Below, in pieces: positions 1 through 6,965 of a stretch of DNA of 64,000 bases (its first letter is position 1; the number at the start of each line of letters is the position of its first letter). The notes beneath the pieces are model-generated. The model was not told where the DNA came from and ran no database searches. It saw only the letters and a program-made list of their open reading frames with translations. The position numbers were made by a program, and so were the translations under genes. Source of the stretch: Desulfuromonas sp. TF (GTDB taxonomy: Bacteria; Desulfobacterota; Desulfuromonadia; Desulfuromonadales; ATBO01); contig NZ_KI421420.1 in NCBI RefSeq assembly GCF_000472285.1, positions 3,480 to 67,479 of the forward strand. The letters are read 5' to 3'.

Positions 1-419
1 GCGAAGTTCCCCTTGCCGACCAGTTCGGTCTCCTCGGCGATGGTGACCCCGTCCTTGGTGACGTGCAGGCTGTAGAAGCAGTCTTTTTTAGGCAGTCCTT
101 CGATGATCAGCGCCTTGATCCCCAGGCGGGCGAACTGATGGGCCGAGGTGCCGCCGGCGTTGCTTTCCTTGATGGTGCCCGTCAGCGGGCTCTTGGCCCC
201 GCAGGACATGCGGCCGGACTGGGCGGCGGGGGTTCCGGAGAGCAGGCCCGGGGCGAAAACAAGCTTGTTGAGCTCTCCGAGGGGGTGACAGGTGGGCACG
301 ACCTCCTCGGCAACGATGGTCGAGGTCAGCCCGCGGCCGCCGAGTCCTGCCCACTTCTGGGGGACTTCTTCGACACAGGTGGTGAGGTCGGACATATTGA
401 CGCGAAAAATCTTATCCAT
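1..419 (-). CDS. aor: Aldehyde:ferredoxin oxidoreductase, N-terminal part (cut by window edge)
   Basis: The first 139 residues of an aldehyde:ferredoxin oxidoreductase, a tungsten-bis-pterin and [4Fe-4S] enzyme that interconverts aldehydes and carboxylates with ferredoxin. The N-terminal AFOR domain is clear from GGRGLTS near residue 27, APGLLSGT, SGRMSCGAKSPL and IKESNAGG. The iron-sulfur cysteines and most of the pterin-binding region lie outside the window; the family usually has about 600 residues. ATG at 419 follows a GGAAGGGAG ribosome site 9 bases upstream. The gene lies 205 bp downstream of an iron-type alcohol dehydrogenase on the same strand, so the pair could turn an alcohol into an acid via the aldehyde (inference). 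The nearby tungstate genes suit the metal need. Confidence 0.93.
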   Translation of the reverse strand, partial: MDKIFRVNMSDLTTCVEEVPQKWAGLGGRGLTSTIVAEEVVPTCHPLGELNKLVFAPGLLSGTPAAQSGRMSCGAKSPLTGTIKESNAGGTSAHQFARLGIKALIIEGLPKKDCFYSLHVTKDGVTIAEETELVGKGNF

Positions 420-581
420 TTTTTTATTCTCCCTTCCGGGGTTGACGAAACAAAATCTCCTTTCCGAAAGGGAGGCTCCGCCGTTTCCAGCGAAGCCCGT
501 TGGCCCTGCACCCTGGGACGTTTCCTTTAGGCGGCTGGGCTCGGAGATATCTATTGTTGTAGGGGCAGGTGGGGGAACTAT

Positions 582-609
582 GTAGGGGCAATTCATGAAT
601 TGCCCCTAC
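582..609. repeat. Perfect 28-bp palindrome between the alcohol dehydrogenase and AOR genes
   Basis: A perfect inverted repeat with 14-base arms that begin GTAGGGGCAATTC and meet at CATG. A single extra copy of the arm start (GTAGGGGCAG) lies at 559-568. The palindrome sits 15 bp beyond the stop codon of the alcohol dehydrogenase and would fold in its transcript. No T-run follows on the minus strand, so a simple intrinsic terminator is unlikely. It could be an RNA-stabilising or processing hairpin or a dispersed mobile palindrome. Confidence 0.85.
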
Positions 610-624
610 GAAAGGTCATCCGTA

Positions 625-1788
625 TTACATCGCCGCCTTGTAGACACCGACGACGCAGTCGAGGGTGGCGGTGCGGGGGTTGGTCAGCATGCAGGCGTCC
701 TTCATGGCGTTTTCGGCCATGATGCGCAGGTCGGTTTCCTGCACGTTGAGTTCTTTAAGGCCGGCCGGGATGCCGATGTCGGAGGAGAGCTGGCGGATGG
801 CGGCGATCCCTTTGGCGGCAGCATCAACATCCGAGAGTCCGTCGATGTTTTCGCCCATGGCCACGGCGATGTCGGCGAAGCGCTTGGGATTGGAGATCAT
901 GTTGAACTCGCAGACCGAAGGAAGCAGGATGGCGTTGCAGACGCCGTGGGGGAGGTTGTAGAAGCCGCCGAGCTGGTGAGCCATGGCGTGAACGTAGCCG
1001 AGGCTGGCGTTGTTGAAGGCCATTCCGGCGAGGTACTCGGCGTAAGCCATCTTGTCGCGGGCCTCGAGGTTCTTGCCGTTGGCCACGACCGGACGCAGCC
1101 ACTCGGCGATCAGCTCGATAGCCTTGATGGCGCAGGCGTCGGTGATCGGGGTGGCGATGGTGGAGACGTAGGCCTCGACGGCGTGGGTCAGGGCGTCCAT
1201 GCCGGTGGCGGCGGTCAGGGCGGCGGGTTTGCCGACCATGAGAACCGGGTCGTTGATGGCGATGTTGGGGGTGCAGCGCCAGTCGACAATGGCCATCTTC
1301 ACCTTGGTGTCGGTGTTGGTGATGATGCAGAAACGGGTCATCTCGCTGGCGGTGCCGGCGGTGGTGTTGATGGCGACGAAGGGGGGCATCGGCTTGATGG
1401 TTTTGTTGACCCCTTCGCAGTCGCGGATGTGTCCGCCGTTGGTGGCGACCATGCCGATCCCTTTGGCGCAGTCGTGAGAGCTGCCGCCGCCGAGGGAGAT
1501 GATCGAGTCGCACTTCTCGTCCTGATAGACCTTCAGGCCGTCATGCACGTTCTTGTCGGTGGGATTAGGCTCAGCGCCGTCGAATATGACGACGGAAACG
1601 CCGGCTTCCTCCACCTGCTTCTTGATCTGGTCGGCCATGCCGATTCCCGAGATTCCCTTGTCGGTAACCAGCAGCGCCTTCTTGGCGCCGAGTGCCTTCA
1701 CCTGCGCGCCGGTCTCCTTGGAGGAGCCGACACCCATGAGCGAAACGGTAGGGATGAAAAATCCGAAAGTCTGGTCTGCTAATGCCAT
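625..1788 (-). CDS. Iron-containing (group III) alcohol dehydrogenase
   Basis: A 387-residue NAD(P)-dependent alcohol dehydrogenase of the iron-activated family, the usual length. The Rossmann part carries the glycine-rich GGGSSHDCAKG near residue 100. The metal site reads from TGMDALTHA (D198, H202) and YVHAMAHQ...LPHG (H267, H281), by analogy with Zymomonas ADH II. ATG at 1788 follows a GGAGA ribosome site. A sigma-54 promoter sits about 90 bp upstream with paired inverted repeats further out, so expression is probably activator-dependent. The AOR gene follows on the same strand. Together they suggest oxidation of ethanol or another primary alcohol, or the reverse. Substrate cannot be read from sequence. 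Confidence 0.95.
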   Translation of the reverse strand: MALADQTFGFFIPTVSLMGVGSSKETGAQVKALGAKKALLVTDKGISGIGMADQIKKQVEEAGVSVVIFDGAEPNPTDKNVHDGLKVYQDEKCDSIISLGGGSSHDCAKGIGMVATNGGHIRDCEGVNKTIKPMPPFVAINTTAGTASEMTRFCIITNTDTKVKMAIVDWRCTPNIAINDPVLMVGKPAALTAATGMDALTHAVEAYVSTIATPITDACAIKAIELIAEWLRPVVANGKNLEARDKMAYAEYLAGMAFNNASLGYVHAMAHQLGGFYNLPHGVCNAILLPSVCEFNMISNPKRFADIAVAMGENIDGLSDVDAAAKGIAAIRQLSSDIGIPAGLKELNVQETDLRIMAENAMKDACMLTNPRTATLDCVVGVYKAAM

Positions 1789-1878
1789 TGTCCTGTTCTC
1801 CTTTTTTTGTTGGGGAATTCATTGTTCTGCCCGGACCTGCGCCGCAAGCAGATTAAATAAAACGATGGTTGGGTATAC

Positions 1879-1894
1879 AGCAACAAGAATGCCA
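1879..1894 (-). promoter_or_regulatory. Sigma-54 (-24/-12) promoter of the alcohol dehydrogenase gene
   Basis: On the minus strand the bases read TGGCATTCTTGTTGCT, against a consensus of TGGCACG-N4-TTGCW. The invariant GG and GC are present with exact 16-base spacing. The expected transcription start is near 1868, giving a leader of about 80 bases before the ATG at 1788. No convincing sigma-70 promoter competes in the same stretch. Confidence 0.78.
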
Positions 1895-1973
1895 TTTTCT
1901 CAACCAGCTATAAGCTGTTGAATATATAACAAATCTCACCCGGTAACGAAGGGATGGCTGAGAATGTCTAGTT

Positions 1974-2008
1974 GTTCAATCATGGATCTCATGGTTCCAT
2001 TTTGGAAC
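1974..2008 (-). promoter_or_regulatory. Tandem inverted repeats, probable enhancer-binding-protein sites
   Basis: GTTCCATTTTGGAAC at 1994-2008 is a perfect inverted repeat with 6-base arms and a 3-base centre. A degenerate copy, GTTCAATCATGGATC at 1974-1988, matches 11 of 15 positions and starts exactly 20 bp away, about two helical turns. The pair lies roughly 105-140 bp upstream of the predicted start site, the normal range for a sigma-54 activator. Binding by a specific protein is inference; the two-component regulator at 8801-10333 is one candidate. Confidence 0.6.
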
Positions 2009-2271
2009 GAAACGTCCTTTATTGTTCCCCTTGAGCTGGTTGTGCCGATCGGGTTTTGGTGAGGAACCCGACATATACTCTAAAAAAACGAGTTTGCGCC
2101 GCGGATTTCCATTTCCCACTGGACTTTCTCCCGCAGACGGGAACACCCTGCCGGACAGACTTCGTGATTCGATCGGAATTTATTTGTGGTAAAAAGAAGA
2201 ACAATTTTTTAGAATGGCGTATGGTTTGTGCATGAGAATTGCAAAACTGATTGATGCGAAAACATAAAACT

Positions 2272-2400
2272 CCGAACCGTACCGCCTAAGGGTCAGACCT
2301 ACGGCGGACGGTCCGGGCCCTGCTGGAAACGGCACGGCCTCCCATTGTGGAAAGGAGACCTCTGGCTTCGCATGTGCGTACAGGCGAAATCGGCAGGGCT
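2272..2400 (+). promoter_or_regulatory. Riboswitch-like leader, candidate molybdenum/tungsten cofactor aptamer
   Basis: Two adjoining folds precede tupB. Hairpin one (2272-2316) pairs ACCGT 2276-2280 with ACGGT 2308-2312 and CCGCC 2282-2286 with GGCGG 2303-2307. Domain two is closed by a 9-bp helix, 2317-2325 with 2391-2399 (GCCCTGCTG/CGGCAGGGC), and contains inner pairings such as GGCCTCC with GGAGACC and CTTCGC with GCGAAA. The 3' strand of the closing helix is also the 5' strand of an intrinsic terminator, so the two folds exclude each other. Position before a tungstate transporter and moeA, plus the GGCCTCCC...GGAAAGG core, suggests the Moco RNA class. That class match is from memory and not verified. 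Confidence 0.6.
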
Positions 2401-2424
2401 CTTCCACCAGGGAGAGCCCTTTTT
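2396..2424 (+). terminator. Intrinsic terminator in the tupBC leader
   Basis: GGGCTCT at 2396-2402 pairs perfectly with AGAGCCC at 2413-2419, followed directly by five T. It overlaps the 3' strand of the aptamer closing helix at 2391-2399, so it would form only when the aptamer is unfolded, or the reverse if ligand stabilises the aptamer. The predicted effect is control of read-through into tupB, tupC and moeA. Confidence 0.75.
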
Positions 2425-2575
2425 GATGGCGTCGCAAAAAGTTCGCCCTACGGCGTTACGGCGTTTTTTCAGGACCTCGACATACCTGATGTATGCCTTC
2501 GCCCCTGAAAAACCACCAAGCCTTGTAGGACGAAATTTTTGCTTAGCCATCTTCTGAGTTTTTGCGAGTGCATCC
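2424..2575. repeat. Long imperfect palindrome, dispersed element copy 1
   Basis: The outer ends GATGGCGTCGCAAAAA (2425-2440) and TTTTTGCGAGTGCATC (2559-2574) are near reverse complements. Inner arms such as TTTTTTCAGG and CCTGAAAAA also pair, so the whole stretch can fold into one long hairpin. Its right end, 2541-2574, recurs in reverse orientation at 22221-22255. It lies between the leader terminator and tupB and so would be part of the long 5' leader. Confidence 0.7.
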
Positions 2576-2612
2576 TTTTTTATTCTTTGTTTTTCAAGAT
2601 GGATTGTCTTGA

Positions 2613-3299
2613 ATGGAGTTCCTGAGCGAATCGCTGCGCGCCGCCCTGGCGATGGTCCTAGCCGCCGACCGGGAGGTGGTGCATGCTGTCTGGACCTCCG
2701 TGTATACCTCGGGTTGCGCCATCGTCCTGGCGGCGCTGATCGGGATTCCCGCCGGCACCGGCCTCGGCCTCGGCCGCTTCGCCGGGCGACGGGCGGCGGT
2801 GACGGGGCTCAACACCCTGATGGCGCTGCCGACGGTGGTGATCGGGCTGGTCCTCTATGGCCTTCTCAGTCGCCAGGGGCCGCTGGGAGCGTGGGGCCTG
2901 CTCTTCACCCCGGCGGCGATGATCGTCGGCCAGACGGTGCTGGCGGCTCCGATCGTCGCCAACTACACCCTGGCGGCGGTCGCCGGCGCCGACCCCCGCA
3001 TCATGACGACGGCCCTGACCCTCGGGGCGGGTCGCTTCCGTGCCGTCTGGCAGTTGCTGCTGGAGATCCGCTTCGGCATCATCGCCGCCGTGGTCGCCGG
3101 TTTCGGACGGGTCATCGCCGAGGTGGGGGTGGCCATGATGCTCGGCGGGAACATCCGCGGCTACACGCGGACCATGACCACCGCCATCGCCCTGGAGACG
3201 AGCAAAGGGGAATTCGCCTTCGGCCTGGCCCTGGGAATCGTCCTTATGGCGGTGGCGCTTGTCGTGAATCTTTTTCTGAACCTGCTGCAGCAGCGATAG
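2613..3299 (+). CDS. tupB: Tungstate ABC transporter permease
   Basis: A 228-residue inner-membrane permease of the TupB type, with about five to six hydrophobic segments and the ABC coupling region around LGAGRFRAVWQLLLE (roughly residues 137-151). It would pair with the ATPase encoded directly after it to import tungstate delivered by a periplasmic TupA. No TupA gene is adjacent, which is unusual because tupABC is normally one operon. The ATG at 2613 has only a weak ribosome site. Sequence alone cannot exclude molybdate as the substrate, but the family and the AOR gene nearby favour tungstate. Confidence 0.88.
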   Translation: MEFLSESLRAALAMVLAADREVVHAVWTSVYTSGCAIVLAALIGIPAGTGLGLGRFAGRRAAVTGLNTLMALPTVVIGLVLYGLLSRQGPLGAWGLLFTPAAMIVGQTVLAAPIVANYTLAAVAGADPRIMTTALTLGAGRFRAVWQLLLEIRFGIIAAVVAGFGRVIAEVGVAMMLGGNIRGYTRTMTTAIALETSKGEFAFGLALGIVLMAVALVVNLFLNLLQQR

Positions 3300-3304
3300 C
3301 TCCT

Positions 3305-4003
3305 ATGGAATCGATTCTTGCCGTACACAATCTGGAGTATCGCCGCGGGGACGGGGATTTCGCCCTGACCATCGAGCGGCTTGAACTGTTCTCCGGAAGG
3401 GTTCATCTCCTTGCAGGTCCCAATGGGGCCGGCAAAAGCACCTTGCTTCAGCTCCTTGCCCTGCTGCTGCCGCCCGATCGGGGAGAGATCCTGTTCGCAG
3501 GCGCCGCCGTAAAGGGAGCGGTGCAGCGACATAAGCTGAGACAGCAGATCACCCTGGTCGAACAGTCCCCTTTCCTGTTCGACACCACCGTCAATGAAAA
3601 CCTCGCCTTTGGCCTGCGGCTGCGGGAAATCCGCGGCGATATGCAGCGTCACCGCATCGCCAGGGCTCTGCAGGCAGTCGGGCTGGAGGGTTTCGAATCC
3701 CGCCGCGCAAACACCCTCTCAGGCGGAGAGACGCGGCGGGTGGCCCTGGCCCGCGCCCTGGTCCTGAAACCCAAGGTCCTCCTCCTCGACGAGCCGACGG
3801 CCGGTCTCGACCGCGAATCTCTGCCCCTCTTCGAGAGCTGCCTGGCCGCCCTCCCCGGCACCGGGGTCTCCATCATCATCTCGACCCATGACATCGACCA
3901 GTCCCGCCGACTACAGGGACAGGTCCTCCACCTCGAAGCGGGCCGCCTGGTAGCGGCAGCCGTTCCGCCTTCCAAGTTCCGCACAATGGAGAGTTCCTCA
4001 TGA
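3305..4003 (+). CDS. tupC: Tungstate ABC transporter ATP-binding protein
   Basis: A 232-residue ABC ATPase. Walker A GPNGAGKST is at residues 38-46, the LSGGE signature near 135, Walker B VLLLDEPT near 157 and the switch histidine in STHD. It starts 5 bp after tupB and its TGA overlaps the ATG of moeA, so transport and metal insertion are translationally coupled. There is no C-terminal TOBE/Mop domain of the kind found in ModC; a separate single-domain Mop protein is encoded at 5371-5583. The frame is open further upstream across tupB, but that part is a shadow. Confidence 0.9.
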   Translation: MESILAVHNLEYRRGDGDFALTIERLELFSGRVHLLAGPNGAGKSTLLQLLALLLPPDRGEILFAGAAVKGAVQRHKLRQQITLVEQSPFLFDTTVNENLAFGLRLREIRGDMQRHRIARALQAVGLEGFESRRANTLSGGETRRVALARALVLKPKVLLLDEPTAGLDRESLPLFESCLAALPGTGVSIIISTHDIDQSRRLQGQVLHLEAGRLVAAAVPPSKFRTMESSS

Positions 4004-5217
4004 CCATCCGTTTCGAAGATGCCCGTTCCCTGATCCTGGAAAACGTCCCTACCCTCGGAGTTGAACGGGTGCCGCTTCTCGATGCCTCCGGGCGGGTCCT
4101 GGCCGAAGATGTCATCGCCCCCTGGCACATGCCCCTCAGCGACAACTCGGCCATGGACGGGTTCGCCGTACGTGCCGCCGACTGCGAAAGCGGAGAACCC
4201 CTCGTGATCACCGGCTACATCCCAGCCGGAGGCCGTCCCGAGCCGGCCGTGGTCTCCGGCGGTGCGGTCAAGATCATGACCGGGGCGCCCATTCCACCGC
4301 AGTGCGATGCCGTGGTTCCTTTCGAAGAGGCGGAGGAGTCGGGGGAGACGGTGCGAATTCTGGCGCCCGTGACCCTCCGGCAGCATATCCGCTTCCGCGG
4401 CGAGGACGTCTCCCCGGGAGACGTGATCATCCCGGCCGCCACCGTGATTCGCCCCCCCGAGGTCAGCATGCTCGCGTCCATGGGAATGGTGATGGTCCCC
4501 GTTCATCGCCGGGCGCGCGTCGCCATTCTTTCCACGGGGGACGAGCTCATCGAGCTTGGGCAGGCGCCGGCGGAGGGTAAGATCATCAACTCGAATTCCT
4601 TCTCCCTTGCTGCCGCGGTGCGGGAGTGCGGGGGCGAGCCGGTGATGCTCGGCATCGCCCTCGACACTCCCGAAGATCACCGGAAGAAACTGGCCGAGGG
4701 GCTCTCCTGCGACGCCCTGATCACCTCGGCCGGGGTGTCCGCCGGAGACCGCGACTTCGTCCGCGACGTGCTGGCCGATCTTGGGGTGAAGCAGCTCTTC
4801 TGGAAGGTCGCCATCAAGCCGGGAGGGCCGACCGCCTTCGCCCTCAAGGACCGCACCCCCGTCTTCTCCCTCCCCGGCAACCCGGTCTCCACCATGATCA
4901 CCTTCGAGGAGTTCGTCAGGCCGGCCCTGCTGAGAATGATGGGGCATCGCCGGGTGGTGCGCCCCTTCGTGAAGGCGACCCTGAAAGAGGACGCCAGGAA
5001 GAAGCCCGGCAAGGTCAATTTCATACGGGTGAGGGTGGAGATAAAGGAAGGGCGCTACATCGCCTCCACGGCCGGCGACCAGCACACCGGCATCCTGCGG
5101 ACGATGGTCAATGCCAACGGACTGGCCGTCCTGCCGCAGGAGGCCTCCTTTTTGCCTGCCGGCACCGAAGTGGATTTACAGATCCTGCGCGAAGAAGTGG
5201 CGATGCTGGAGAAATAG
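4000..5217 (+). CDS. moeA: Molybdopterin metal-transferase MoeA (copy 1, tungstate operon)
   Basis: A 405-residue MoeA, the enzyme that inserts molybdate or tungstate into adenylylated molybdopterin. Family landmarks are DNSAMDG near residue 48, KIMTGAP, SAGVSAGDRDFV near 245 and LPGNPVS near 293, followed by the C-terminal beta domain. Its start overlaps the tupC stop (ATGA at 4000-4003). A second MoeA is encoded at 20650-21858. Placement in the tungstate operon suggests this copy serves tungsten, as proposed for duplicated MoeA proteins in other tungsten users (inference). Confidence 0.95.
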   Translation: MTIRFEDARSLILENVPTLGVERVPLLDASGRVLAEDVIAPWHMPLSDNSAMDGFAVRAADCESGEPLVITGYIPAGGRPEPAVVSGGAVKIMTGAPIPPQCDAVVPFEEAEESGETVRILAPVTLRQHIRFRGEDVSPGDVIIPAATVIRPPEVSMLASMGMVMVPVHRRARVAILSTGDELIELGQAPAEGKIINSNSFSLAAAVRECGGEPVMLGIALDTPEDHRKKLAEGLSCDALITSAGVSAGDRDFVRDVLADLGVKQLFWKVAIKPGGPTAFALKDRTPVFSLPGNPVSTMITFEEFVRPALLRMMGHRRVVRPFVKATLKEDARKKPGKVNFIRVRVEIKEGRYIASTAGDQHTGILRTMVNANGLAVLPQEASFLPAGTEVDLQILREEVAMLEK

Positions 5218-5240
5218 GCGAATAGTGGCTGTGCACCCAT

Positions 5241-5366
5241 GTTTCAGGGCTGATCAAAAATGCCCAGGTGCAAGGCGGACGAAATCCTTCGGAATAAGGC
5301 GTACCTGCAAGGTACGTCGTTGACGAATGATGAGGACAACGCAGCAGATGGGCGTTTTTCATCAGC
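5241..5366. repeat. Dispersed palindromic element, about 130 bp, copy A
   Basis: An imperfect long inverted repeat whose ends read GCTGATCAAAAATGCCCAG and the complement of GCTGATGAAAAACGCCCATC. The middle contains GGCGTACCTGCAAGGTACG. The same element occurs in reverse orientation at 57752-57885. It fills the gap between the convergent moeA and mop genes and could fold in either transcript. Small open frames inside it are artefacts shared by both copies. Confidence 0.85.
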
Positions 5367-5370
5367 TCCT

Positions 5371-5583
5371 TTAGTGATCGACCGCCAGCATGACGTTGGA
5401 AGCCTTGATCACGGCGTAAGCTTCCTTACCTTCCTTAAGATTCAGGGCCTCCACCGCATCCTTGGTGACGATGGAGGTGATGGTGACGCCTCCGGGCAAT
5501 TCGAGGAATATCTCCGAGTTGACCGCGCCGGCCACGATTTTCTTTATCGTCCCCTTGAGGCAATTGCGTGCGCTCAGTTTCAT
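5371..5583 (-). CDS. mop: Single-domain Mop (TOBE) molybdate/tungstate-binding protein
   Basis: A 70-residue molbindin-type protein of one Mop domain, starting MKLSARN and containing KGTIKKIVAGAVNSE and VTKDAVEAL, as in cytoplasmic oxyanion-binding proteins that assemble into rings and store molybdate or tungstate. The start has a strong GGAGGAG ribosome site 5 bases upstream. It is convergent with moeA and divergent from the second Fe-alcohol dehydrogenase. Its location fits buffering of the oxyanion imported by TupBC. Confidence 0.9.
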   Translation of the reverse strand: MKLSARNCLKGTIKKIVAGAVNSEIFLELPGGVTITSIVTKDAVEALNLKEGKEAYAVIKASNVMLAVDH

Positions 5584-5724
5584 TTCGCTCCTCCGTTCCG
5601 AAAAGTGTTTCCCTCTTGCTCAAACCATATCAAGGGGAAAGCACTTTACAACGAGGGCGCTCTCGAACGCGCCGGAAATGACTCCCAACCGGCAGGTATG
5701 ATATCTTGATCAACAGGAGATGCC

Positions 5725-6873
5725 GTGAACATCAGTAAATTCGTCACACCCGAGATCATCTTCGGCCGGGGCTCCCTGAGTCAGATCGGCGAAAGCGCAG
5801 CGCGCATAGGTGCATCGAAGGTCTTTTTGGTCAGCGATGAGGATGTGATCCATGCCGGCTGGGTCGATCAGGCTCTGCACTACCTGCATGCCTCCGGCCT
5901 GGAAACCGAAATCTTCTCCTCCCTCACGACGAATCCAAAGGACTGCGAGGTTACCGAGGGGGCCTTGAGGTATACGGCTTCCGGCTGCGACGCCATCGTC
6001 GCCGTGGGCGGCGGCAGCCCCACGGACGTGGCCAAGGCGGTCGCCATCCTGGCCAGCAACGGCGGCACTCTTCAGGACTACGAGGGGATCAACCGGATCA
6101 TACGGCCGCTGCCGCCGATGCTGATCGCCCCCAGCACCGCCGGGGCCGGCTCGGAGGTGAGCCAATTCGCCATCATCGTCGATACCGCCCGCAAGCTGAA
6201 GATGTCCATCATCTCCAAGTCGCTGGTGCCCGACATCGCCATCGTCGACCCGGAGCTGCTCAAGACCAAGGACGCCGTGCTGGCGGCGGCCACGGGACTG
6301 GACGCCCTGACCCACGGCATTGAGTCCTACGTCTCTCTGGCATCCACCCCCCTGACCGACATCCATGCCCTGAAGGCGATCGAACTCATTTCCCGGAATT
6401 TGCGCCAGGCGGTGGCGGACCGAGGGGACATGGAGGCCAACACCAACATGGCCATGGCCAGCCTGACCGCCGGGATCGCTTTTTCCAATGCTATTCTCGG
6501 CGCCACCCACGCCATGACCCACCAGGTCGACGGGCTCATCGACCGGCATCACGGCGAGACCAACGCCTCTATTCTCCCCCACGTCATGGAGTTCAACCTG
6601 CCCGCCTGCCCCGAGCGGTTCAGGGAGATCGCCGTCGCCCTGGGAGAGGATGTGCGCGGGCTGGATCTTGCCGACGCCGCCGGACGCTCCATCGAGGCGA
6701 TCCGCCGGCTCATCGCCGACATCGGTCTCGCCAAGGGACTGGGGGATATCGGACTGGAAGAGAAATTCATCCCCCTGCTGAGCCGCAACGCCATGAAGGA
6801 CGCCTGCCTGGTGACCAATCCGCGCAACGCGACGCTGGAGGACATCGAAGCCATTTTCCGCAAAGCGATGTAA
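5725..6873 (+). CDS. Iron-containing (group III) alcohol dehydrogenase, second copy
   Basis: A 382-residue Fe-type NAD(P) alcohol dehydrogenase. GGGSPTDVAKA lies near residue 95, and likely metal ligands are D193 and H197 (GLDALTHG), H262 (THAMTHQ) and H276 (RHHGETN). It starts with GTG at 5725 behind an AGGAG site. It resembles the copy at 625-1788 only at family level, so the two are unlikely to be a recent duplication. The kinase and sigma-54 regulator that follow on the same strand may control it. Substrate unknown; ethanol, butanol or a diol are all possible. Confidence 0.94.
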   Translation: MNISKFVTPEIIFGRGSLSQIGESAARIGASKVFLVSDEDVIHAGWVDQALHYLHASGLETEIFSSLTTNPKDCEVTEGALRYTASGCDAIVAVGGGSPTDVAKAVAILASNGGTLQDYEGINRIIRPLPPMLIAPSTAGAGSEVSQFAIIVDTARKLKMSIISKSLVPDIAIVDPELLKTKDAVLAAATGLDALTHGIESYVSLASTPLTDIHALKAIELISRNLRQAVADRGDMEANTNMAMASLTAGIAFSNAILGATHAMTHQVDGLIDRHHGETNASILPHVMEFNLPACPERFREIAVALGEDVRGLDLADAAGRSIEAIRRLIADIGLAKGLGDIGLEEKFIPLLSRNAMKDACLVTNPRNATLEDIEAIFRKAM

Positions 6874-6882
6874 AACAAACGC

Positions 6883-6959
6883 AAGCTATAAGCTGTAAGC
6901 TGCAAGCTTTAAGATTAAAAGCTTCTGGCTTACAGCTTACAGCTTCCAGCTTACAGCTT
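6883..6959. repeat. Heptad element: 4 + 6 inverted 7-bp units
   Basis: Four units of the AAGCTGT type (6883-6910) and six units of the reverse-complement type ACAGCTT (6918-6959), all in strict 7-bp phase, separated by 7 bases. The element ends 6 bases before the ATG of the histidine kinase, which has no visible Shine-Dalgarno site. Confidence 0.9.
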
Positions 6960-6965
6960 GGATTT

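Noticed and set aside
595-1782. 395-codon open frame on the plus strand opposite the alcohol dehydrogenase
   Set aside because: Glycine-, valine- and aspartate-rich composition typical of an antisense frame in GC-rich DNA; the minus-strand gene has full family motifs.
2609-3304. Open upstream extension of tupC through tupB
   Set aside because: Arginine- and proline-rich out-of-frame reading of tupB; TupC begins naturally at 3305.
3649-5085. 478-codon open frame opposite moeA and tupC
   Set aside because: Spans two real genes on the opposite strand and has histidine/glycine-rich shadow composition.
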